This document shows, piece by piece, positions 58,466 to 64,000 of a DNA stretch of 64,000 bases (positions within the stretch are counted from its first letter, which is position 1; every line of letters begins with the position of its first letter). Source of the DNA: WHSW01 sp963828755 (GTDB lineage: Bacteria > Actinomycetota > Thermoleophilia > Solirubrobacterales > 70-9); contig CAWHFY010000003.1 in NCBI GenBank assembly GCA_963828755.1, forward strand, positions 1-64,000, written 5' to 3'. The notes under the pieces are model-generated. The model had not been told where the DNA came from and did not search any database. It was given only the letters and a program-made list of their open reading frames with translations. Made by a program: the position numbers and the translations under genes.

Positions 58466-59782
58466 CTACTGCGCCGCTGCGACGGAGCCGCCGAGCTCGG
58501 GCTCGGTCGCCTCGGCGGCGATCGCGGCCGCCTCGATCAGGCGCTCGCGGTACTCGCTCACCTGCATCCGCGAGATCACCAGGCGCTGGATCTCAGCGGT
58601 GCCCTCGAACAGCTCGTAGATCTTCGCGTCGCGGAACCACTTCTCGAGCGGGCACTCGCGGGTGGTCGCGTAGGGCCCGACAAGGTCGATCAGGGTGCGG
58701 GTCGTCCAGACGGCCACCTGACCTGCCTTCAGCTTCGACATCGAGCCCTGACCGGCGGTCAGCGGGATCCCGTTGCGGCCCATCCAGGCGGCGCGCTGGA
58801 CCAGCAGCCGCGCGGCCTCGATCTCGGTCGCGACCTGGGCGAGGATCTGCTGGTTGCCCTGGCGCTCGAGCGGCGGGCGCCCGGCGGTCGAGCTCTCGTC
58901 GAGCGCCGACTCGAGCGGGTCGGCCGCGAGCGGCTCCTCGTCGAGGTAGCCGAGCGTCCACTCGTAGGCGGCCTGGGCGATACCGAGCGCCGAGGCGCCG
59001 ACCAGCGGCCGAGTGAGCTCGAAGGTCGCGAGCGCGTTGGAGCCTCGCGACGGCTCGCCGCTGCGGGCCCGCGCGAGCTTGCGCTCGAGCTTCTCCATGC
59101 CGCCGAGCAGGTTGTCGAGCGGGATCCGGCAGTCCTCGAGCACGACCTCGGCGGTGTGCGAGGCGCGGATGCCGATCTTCGACTCCTTCTTGCCCTGGCT
59201 CAGGCCCGGGGTGCCCTTCTCGATCACGAACGAGGCCTGGCCGCGATGGCCGAGCTCGGGCGCGACGTTGGCGACGACGACGTGGACGTCGGCGATCCCC
59301 CCGTTGGTGATGAAGACCTTGGTCCCGTTCAGGACCCACTCGTCACCGTCGCGCTTCGCGGTGGTGCGCAGGCTCTTGACGTCCGAGCCCGCGCCCGCCT
59401 CGGTGACGGCGTAGGCGCCGAGCTTGATCTCGTCGCCGACGCCGAAGCACTCGGGGACCCAGCGGGCGATCTGCTCCGGCGTGCCCGACGCGGCCAGGCC
59501 GGCGGCGGCCAGGCCGGAGCCCGAGATCGCGAGCGCGATCCCGGCGCAGCCCCAGTGCAGCTCCTCGGCGCCGATCACGCCGTACATGCCGTCGGGGTCC
59601 GAGCCCATCCGCTGCAGATGCTCGAGCCCGTGCAGGCCCTGCTCGCGTGCCTCGCGCATCACCTCCCAGGGGGTCGACTCCTCGGCGTCGTGCTGCGGCG
59701 CCACCGGCCGGATCACGTCGCGTGCGAAGCGGCGCATCCTTGCCTTCAGCTCCAGCTGCTCCTCGTTCAGGGCGAAATCCAC
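58466..59782 (-). CDS. Acyl-CoA dehydrogenase family protein
   Basis: An intact 438-residue flavoenzyme of fatty-acid or branched-chain oxidation. Blocks include ALNEEQLELKARMRRFARDV, YAVTEAGAGSDVKSLRTTAK (FAD site), VLNGTKVFITNGGIADVHVV and the Arg/Glu region ending in KIYELFEGTAEIQRLVISRM. The catalytic base is the Glu of F-E-G-T, in the place of Y-E-G in many homologues. The substrate is unclear. It starts at the ATG at 59782, 32 bases from the TetR-like palindrome. No other beta-oxidation gene is next to it. Confidence 0.92.
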   Translation of the reverse strand: MDFALNEEQLELKARMRRFARDVIRPVAPQHDAEESTPWEVMREAREQGLHGLEHLQRMGSDPDGMYGVIGAEELHWGCAGIALAISGSGLAAAGLAASGTPEQIARWVPECFGVGDEIKLGAYAVTEAGAGSDVKSLRTTAKRDGDEWVLNGTKVFITNGGIADVHVVVANVAPELGHRGQASFVIEKGTPGLSQGKKESKIGIRASHTAEVVLEDCRIPLDNLLGGMEKLERKLARARSGEPSRGSNALATFELTRPLVGASALGIAQAAYEWTLGYLDEEPLAADPLESALDESSTAGRPPLERQGNQQILAQVATEIEAARLLVQRAAWMGRNGIPLTAGQGSMSKLKAGQVAVWTTRTLIDLVGPYATTRECPLEKWFRDAKIYELFEGTAEIQRLVISRMQVSEYRERLIEAAAIAAEATEPELGGSVAAAQ

Positions 59783-59813
59783 CGGCGACCTCCTGCTGAG
59801 TTCAAGAAACCGA

Positions 59814-59829
59814 TTGACTGGTCAGTCAA
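59814..59829. promoter_or_regulatory. TTGACTG-GT-CAGTCAA palindrome, likely repressor operator
   Basis: A perfect 7-2-7 inverted repeat, 32 bases upstream of the acyl-CoA dehydrogenase start and 60 bases before the opposite plus-strand gene. Its size and symmetry fit TetR-family operators, and the TTGAC end could double as a -35 box. No TetR gene is visible in the window. Confidence 0.6.
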
Positions 59830-59888
59830 CCATCGTGAAGCATAGGCGACCGGGGGTACGGAAGCGTTGCCCGACTAGATTGCGCCCC

Positions 59889-61253
59889 GTGCTCGCGAGC
59901 GTTCGCTACCTCCTCTCCGACCTCGGCCACTGGCTGTGGACCCACCGCCTCGCCGCGGGGGCGGGCCTGGTCGTCGTGCTGATCGGTGCGGGCGCGCTGG
60001 TCCTCGCCCTCGGCTCCGGCGACGGCGACGAGCCGGGCGGCGGCTCCGCCTCGAGCCCGGCGCCGGCCCCGCGCGTCGTCGTCAAGCAGGTGCCCGCCCC
60101 CGAGAACACCGACGATCTCGGCTTCCCGGCGTTCGCGACCAAGAACACCACCCGGGTCGCCGGCTCGGACCCGATCGCCAACGCCGCTGCGGTCGCCCTC
60201 GCCGTGCACCCGTCGACCGGCGACTCCCCCGGGCCCGACGCGGTCACCCTGGTCGACGTCGATGACTGGCAGGGCGCGGTCGCGGCTTCGGCGCTCGCCG
60301 GGCCGCCGGTCGCCGCGCCCCTGCTGGTCACCGAGGGCGGCGGGATCCCGCCGCTCACCGCGAACGCGATCCGCGGGCTCGACCCGGGCGGCTCCGCGGC
60401 GACGGCCGGCCGCCAGCTGTTCGCGATCGGCGACGCCGCCGCGCCCACCGACTACGAGACGCTCGAGGTCGACGGCGGCGACCCGGCGGCGCTCGCGGCC
60501 GAGGTCGACAAGCTGCGCAACCGGCTCACCGGCGAGCCCGACGCGATCGTGGTCGCGAGCTCAGACGCGGCTCCGTATGCGATCCCGGCTGCCGCCTGGG
60601 CGGCCCGCTCCGGCGATCCGGTCCTGTTCACCGGCAAGGACTCGGTCCCCGCGGAGACGGTGAAGGCGCTGCGCAGCCACGACGGCGTCCCGGTCTTCGT
60701 GCTCGGGCCGGAGTCCGTGATCGGTCCGGAGGCGATGAAGGAGATCGAGCACGTCGCCCCGGGAGCCGAGCGGGTCGGAGCGGACGGGTCGATCGAGAAC
60801 GCGATCGCCTTCGCGCGCTTCTCGAGCGGCGGCTTCGGCTGGAACATCAACGACCCCGGGCACGGCTTCGTGATCGCCAACACCGACCACCCGCTCGACG
60901 CCGCGGTCGCCTCGCCGCTGTCGGCGAGCGGGACCTGGGGCCCGCTGCTGGTCACCGACGACGGTTCGGCGCTGCCGGCCTCGCTGAGCGCCTACCTGCT
61001 CGACCTCAAGCCCGGCTACGCGGACGACCCGACCCGCGCCGTCTACAACCACGTCTGGCTGATCGGCGACACGTCGGCGCTCTCGGTCGACCTGCAGGCG
61101 GAGGTCGACGAGCTCGCCGAGGTGGCCCCGGTAACGTCCGGCTCGGGCGCTGACGCCGGTTCGGACTCGAGCATCGGACCCGAGCCCGGGACACCGGAGT
61201 CGCAGCCCGACGAGCCGAAGCCCAACACGAACCGAAGCCGAGACCAGCGATGA
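59889..61253 (+). CDS. Signal-anchored cell-wall-binding-repeat-2-like protein
   Basis: About 454 residues from a GTG at 59889. The earlier in-frame extension is spurious. A short cytoplasmic part leads to one helix (AAGAGLVVVLIGAGALVLAL) and then a Gly/Ser/Pro linker. The exterior has repeated alpha/beta units beginning T-R-V-A-G-S-D-P-I-A-N-A-A-A-V-A-L and containing VFVLGPESVIGPEAMKEIEH. This resembles the cell-wall-binding repeat 2 family (PF04122) of surface proteins. The tail is Ser/Pro/Asp-rich. It overlaps the next small gene (ATGA). Confidence 0.72.
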   Translation: MLASVRYLLSDLGHWLWTHRLAAGAGLVVVLIGAGALVLALGSGDGDEPGGGSASSPAPAPRVVVKQVPAPENTDDLGFPAFATKNTTRVAGSDPIANAAAVALAVHPSTGDSPGPDAVTLVDVDDWQGAVAASALAGPPVAAPLLVTEGGGIPPLTANAIRGLDPGGSAATAGRQLFAIGDAAAPTDYETLEVDGGDPAALAAEVDKLRNRLTGEPDAIVVASSDAAPYAIPAAAWAARSGDPVLFTGKDSVPAETVKALRSHDGVPVFVLGPESVIGPEAMKEIEHVAPGAERVGADGSIENAIAFARFSSGGFGWNINDPGHGFVIANTDHPLDAAVASPLSASGTWGPLLVTDDGSALPASLSAYLLDLKPGYADDPTRAVYNHVWLIGDTSALSVDLQAEVDELAEVAPVTSGSGADAGSDSSIGPEPGTPESQPDEPKPNTNRSRDQR

Positions 61254-61484
61254 GCGAGAGCGAGAGACCGGACCGACTCGGCGGGCGCCGCGATCACGGT
61301 CGCGGACATCCGCGCGCTGGCCGGGCCGTCCACCCCACACTTCGCGCTGCAGATCCGCAACCGGATCCTGCGGCTGATCGCGCCGCTGGCCCCCGACGAC
61401 CCGGCGCGGGCTGAGGGCGAGCGCCAGATCGAGCGGCTGACCGAGCTGGCCGACCACTCCGGCGACCCGCGGGGACCCGGGTGA
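61250..61484 (+). CDS. Small uncharacterised protein (frameshifted, easily missed)
   Basis: From the ATG at 61250, which overlaps the stop of the cell-wall-binding gene, the frame reads MSESERPDRLGG. After one break near 61285 it continues TVADIRALAGPSTPHFALQI, NRILRLIAPLAPDDPARAEG and on to a stop at 61482-61484, which overlaps the GTG of the methyltransferase. About 77 residues, amphipathic and helical. The two overlaps argue that it is real. Function unknown. Confidence 0.6.
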
Positions 61485-62263
61485 CCACCTCGAGCCCCGC
61501 CGCCGCCCTCGCCCGAACCGAGGCGCTGCTGACGGAGCCGGCGGCCGAGCTGGCCGCGGCGCGCGGCCTCAACCAGGCCGGCTACCTCGACCTGCTCGAG
61601 TCCGACGTCGAGTCGACCGGGGCCACCCAGGATCTGATGGTTACCCGGCTCGTGCCGGCGATCTACGAGCGCTATTGGCGCCCGGCCCTCGGGCGGGTGT
61701 TCAAGGGCTTCACCGGCCCGGGGATGGCGGAGGAGATCAGGATCGCCCGGCTGCTGCTCGGGCTCGGCGAGGGCGACACGGTCCTCGACGTGGCCTGCGG
61801 CCCGGGCAACTTCACGCGCGAGTTCGCGCGCACCGTCGGGCCCGAGGGCCTCGCGGTCGGCATCGACGCCTCGCGGACGATGCTCGAGCGCGGCGGCGAG
61901 GAGCTGCGGCGCGCCTCGACCTCGAACGTCACCCTGATCCGCGGCGACGCGACCGCGCTCCCGTTCGCCGACGCGAGCTTCGACGCCGGGTGCTGCTTCG
62001 CGGCCCTGCACCTGTTCGCCGAGCCGTTCGCGGCGCTCGACGAGATCCGCCGGGTGCTGAAGCCCGGTGGGCGGATCGCGCTCATGACCTCGGTCCGCCG
62101 CGAGCTCACCGTGCGCCCGCTGAAGCCGGTGCTCGAGCGGGCGAGCGGGATGCGGATCTTCGAGGGCGACGAGATCGCCACCGCGCTCGAGGGGCTCGGG
62201 TTCACCGGCATCCACCGGCGGCTCTCGGGCCTGGTCCAGTTCGTCGGCGCGCGCCTCGCCTAG
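61481..62263 (+). CDS. Class I SAM-dependent methyltransferase
   Basis: 260 residues from a GTG at 61481. Motif I is GDTVLDVACGPGNFTREFAR, the acidic end of strand 2 is VGIDASRTMLERGGEEL, and the catalytic-strand region is ALPFADASFDAGCCFAALHL, with LKPGGRIALMTSVRR as post-motif. The N-terminal 90 residues (LLTEPAAELAAARGLNQAGY) form an extra helical domain. The substrate is unknown; related actinobacterial enzymes act on small molecules, quinones or lipids. Convergent with the antiporter and separated from it by the hairpin. Confidence 0.87.
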   Translation: MTTSSPAAALARTEALLTEPAAELAAARGLNQAGYLDLLESDVESTGATQDLMVTRLVPAIYERYWRPALGRVFKGFTGPGMAEEIRIARLLLGLGEGDTVLDVACGPGNFTREFARTVGPEGLAVGIDASRTMLERGGEELRRASTSNVTLIRGDATALPFADASFDAGCCFAALHLFAEPFAALDEIRRVLKPGGRIALMTSVRRELTVRPLKPVLERASGMRIFEGDEIATALEGLGFTGIHRRLSGLVQFVGARLA

Positions 62264-62276
62264 CCCGCCCGCCGAC

Positions 62277-62313
62277 TTTCATCTGAACCACGCCAGAGGT
62301 GGTCAGGATGAAA
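62277..62313. terminator. Long hairpin between convergent genes
   Basis: TTTCATC and GATGAAA enclose a second arm pair (ACCAC/GTGGT), separated by a three-base bulge on each side, with a six-base loop. It overlaps the antiporter stop at 62303-62305. The T-run on one side and A-run on the other make it a good bidirectional intrinsic terminator. Confidence 0.7.
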
Positions 62314-63490
62314 CTCGGCGCTCGGGCGCGAGCAGGCCGAGGGCGGTGATCGGGAAGACGAGGACGGTGACCAGGCCGGCGGCGATGAATCCCGCCGACG
62401 TCGCAGCGTCGATCAGGCCGAGGTCCTGCCCGATCGCGGTCGCGGCGACGATGAACGGCAGCGACGTCGCCTGCAAGAGGCCGGCGGCGACCATCTTGCG
62501 GCGCTCCAGTTGGCCGCGGTAGAGCAGCGCCGGGAGCCCGCGCGCGAACAACAGGGCGGCCACGAAGGCCGGGATCGAGGCGATCGCCGTGGTCGACGCG
62601 AACAGCGCGTCGAGGTCGAACCGGACCCCGCTGGCGACGAAGAAGACGGGAATGAAGACGCCGAAGCCGACCGCGGCGAGCTTGCGCCGAAACTCGGGGT
62701 GGGTCATCGCCTGGTCCATGTCGAGGTGGTTGAGAATCGCGCCGGCGGCGAACGCGCCGAGGATCAGCTCGAGCCCGAGCTGCTCGGCGAGCGCGACCAT
62801 CCCGATCAGCAGGACGACGGCGCCGCGCACCCGGATCTGCGCGCTCGTGTCCTGCAGCTTCACCAGCGCGGCCGAGACGCGGCGCGAGCGCTCCGCCTGG
62901 CGGACGCCGATCGCGACCGCGGCGATCGCGGCGACGAACAGGCCGATCAGGATCAGCTTTGCGCCGATTCCGGTCGACTCGCCCGAGAACAGCAGGGTCA
63001 GCAAGAGCACCGAGGCGAAGTCGGCGATCGACGAAGCGGCGATGACCAGCTGGCCGAATCGCGAGGACGACTCGCCCGAGTCCTGGAGCACCGGGACGAT
63101 CACGCCGAGCGAGGTCGAGGCGAGGATGATCGCGATCAGCAGCGGCTCATCGGCGATCCCGGCGAGGTCGAGCACCAGGCCCGCCACCACCGCGAGCCCG
63201 AGGGAGACCGCGAACCCGAGCCCCGCCGCGCGCAACAGCCGCCCCCGCAGCGCGGCGAGGTCGATCTCGAGCCCGGCGAGGAACAGCAGGAAGGCGAGCC
63301 CCACCAGGGCGAGGACCTCGACGGGCTCGTCCACCTCGACCCAGCCGAGCACGGCAGGGCCGATGAGGATGCCGAGCACGATCTCGAGCACGACCGACGG
63401 CAGCCGCAGACCGGGCACCAGCCCGAGCAGCATCGGCGCCGCGAATCCCGCCGCGACGACGATCAGCAGGTTCTCGAACGAGATCTCCAT
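62303..63490 (-). CDS. CPA2-type cation/proton antiporter
   Basis: 395 residues, intact, with 11-12 helices. Landmarks are PSVVLEIVLGILIGPAVLGW, FLLFLAGLEIDLAALRGRLL with the acidic ion-site region, ILASTSLGVIVPVLQDSGES, IADFASVLLLTLLFSGESTG and LELILGAFAAGAILNHLDMD. These are typical of the KefB/NapA branch. No RCK/TrkA-N domain follows, so it is a plain exchanger of K+ or Na+ for H+. The start ATG at 63490 lies inside a strong inverted repeat. Confidence 0.9.
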   Translation of the reverse strand: MEISFENLLIVVAAGFAAPMLLGLVPGLRLPSVVLEIVLGILIGPAVLGWVEVDEPVEVLALVGLAFLLFLAGLEIDLAALRGRLLRAAGLGFAVSLGLAVVAGLVLDLAGIADEPLLIAIILASTSLGVIVPVLQDSGESSSRFGQLVIAASSIADFASVLLLTLLFSGESTGIGAKLILIGLFVAAIAAVAIGVRQAERSRRVSAALVKLQDTSAQIRVRGAVVLLIGMVALAEQLGLELILGAFAAGAILNHLDMDQAMTHPEFRRKLAAVGFGVFIPVFFVASGVRFDLDALFASTTAIASIPAFVAALLFARGLPALLYRGQLERRKMVAAGLLQATSLPFIVAATAIGQDLGLIDAATSAGFIAAGLVTVLVFPITALGLLAPERRVSS

Positions 63491-63522
63491 CCCGCCCCGT
63501 GTGTCGAGGCGGGATGGAGATC
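63482..63522 (-). promoter_or_regulatory. Perfect 15-bp hairpin covering the antiporter start codon
   Basis: GATCTCCATCCCGCC (63482-63496) pairs perfectly with GGCGGGATGGAGATC (63508-63522), with an 11-base loop. In the message the proximal arm contains the initiator ATG and its upstream purines, so the ribosome site would be buried. A translational switch is possible; an inverted assembly artefact is the alternative. Confidence 0.6.
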
Positions 63523-63542
63523 GTTACGCGGGCAAGCTCAGG

Positions 63543-63792
63543 TCAGCCGGCGCACTGGTCGAGGCCGATCGCGGTGGCCTCCTTGCCGACGTCGGCGAAC
63601 GGGTCATCGCTGTCGCCGGCGGCGACCAGCGCCTGGTCGAGCTCCTTGTTGCCGGCGCTGCAGATCGCGTTGTCCTGCTCGAGGAACTCCGCCTCGGTCA
63701 GCAGCGCGCTGGACGCGCCAGCGGCGATCGAGCTCGTCCGTCATCGCGCTATCGGTCGCGTCCACCGACAACCGGCCCGAGCCCGGGCTCAC
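63543..63792 (-). CDS. Small secreted-protein-like paralogue (frameshifted)
   Basis: It starts at a GTG at 63792 that overlaps the stop of the upstream gene (GTGA). After a break near 63730 it reads ASSALLTEAEFLEQDNAICS, AGNKELDQALVAAGDSDDPF and ADVGKEATAIGLDQCAG-stop. The A-I-C-S-A-G-N and final Cys resemble actinobacterial small surface proteins that carry two Cys residues. No signal peptide is found in this short form. Function unknown. Confidence 0.45.
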
Positions 63793-64000
63793 CGCAGCCC
63801 GCATTCCTGCGAGCCGTAGGCGCGCGACAGCTGCGCCGCGCGGCGCAGCGCCGCCGGCGGCCCGCGGTCGACGACCCCGACCGGGTCGGCGCGGATCTCG
63901 TCGATCCCGTCCTCGGTCGCGGCGACGATCGCCTCGACCGCCTCGCTCGTCGCCCTTCGGAGCGCCGAGCGCCCGGATCGCGCGCACCTCGGCCTCGAGC
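63789..64000 (-). CDS. C-terminal part of a related protein, open at right edge
   Basis: The visible tail reads LEAEVRAIRALGAPKGDE, then after a break near 63952 AVEAIVAATEDGIDEIRADP and RAAQLSRAYGSQECGLR-stop. It shares the acidic helical repeats and terminal Cys of a common actinobacterial lipoprotein-like family, and looks like a longer paralogue of the following gene. Its N-terminus lies beyond the window. Confidence 0.5.
   Translation of the reverse strand, partial: SRPRCARSGRSALRRATSEAVEAIVAATEDGIDEIRADPVGVVDRGPPAALRRAAQLSRAYGSQECGLR

Overview
The window is very GC-rich, densely packed DNA with GTG starts, many 4-base stop/start overlaps and no rRNA, tRNA, transposase, prophage or CRISPR. 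The gene content fits a high-GC actinomycete: SulP, DUF2252, DUF6325 and DUF7144 families, SHOCT proteins, a split transketolase, a GH15 trehalase-like enzyme, and the hpf-secA-prfB and lysA-hom-thrC orders. Its style and the MauE/MauA-like genes suggest the Thermoleophilia/Solirubrobacterales side of Actinomycetota. That placement is inference, not shown directly. No gene marks a plasmid or island, so this reads as ordinary chromosome.

Layout. 0-6 kb: small membrane and secreted proteins, a holin-like/phosphodiesterase fusion, an AI-2E transporter, an orphan STAS fragment and a DUF2252 protein. 6-11 kb: a cytochrome P450, then a sugar/acid group (cyclase, PfkB kinase, 2-hydroxyacid dehydrogenase, mutarotase). 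11.2-19.9 kb: an overlapping operon of glucose-6-phosphate dehydrogenase, GH15 hydrolase, GMC oxidoreductase, type II NADH dehydrogenase and cytochrome bd oxidase. It joins carbohydrate oxidation to a short respiratory chain. 19.9-24.4 kb: K+ channel, ClC protein, short-chain dehydrogenase, SulP transporter. 24.4-27.5 kb: a divergent set of small membrane and SHOCT-domain proteins. 27.5-36 kb: MFS exporter, an ADP-ribosyltransferase-fold-like protein, split transketolase, a lipoprotein and a MacB/FtsX-type ABC pair. 36-40 kb: a minus-strand operon of nadA, a MauE-thioredoxin fusion, a methylamine-dehydrogenase-light-chain-like Tat substrate and a CcdA-like/beta-propeller fusion. 40-50.5 kb: mutM, then minus-strand housekeeping genes (DUF2330, NTF2-like proteins, nadC, FIST, prfB, secA, hpf, comF). 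50.5-55.6 kb: GGDEF protein and the thrC, hom, lysA amino-acid genes. 55.6-64 kb: hydrolase, M23 peptidase, acyl-CoA dehydrogenase with a palindromic operator, cell-wall-binding-repeat protein, methyltransferase, cation/proton antiporter, and tandem small proteins at the right edge.

Many well-conserved genes are interrupted by single-base frameshifts, mostly at about 1.1-4.3, 6.5-10.8, 12.9-16.4 and 22.7-24.3 kb, while long stretches elsewhere are intact. These look like sequence or assembly errors rather than decay, so I annotate each such gene as one CDS over its full span and give the break positions. One frameshift, in prfB, is the genuine programmed +1 site. The most unusual locus is the Mau-like cluster at 36.0-39.0 kb. 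Its light-chain-like protein keeps the Cys-rich core but has only one tryptophan, so it cannot form the normal tryptophan tryptophylquinone cofactor, and no heavy chain is visible.
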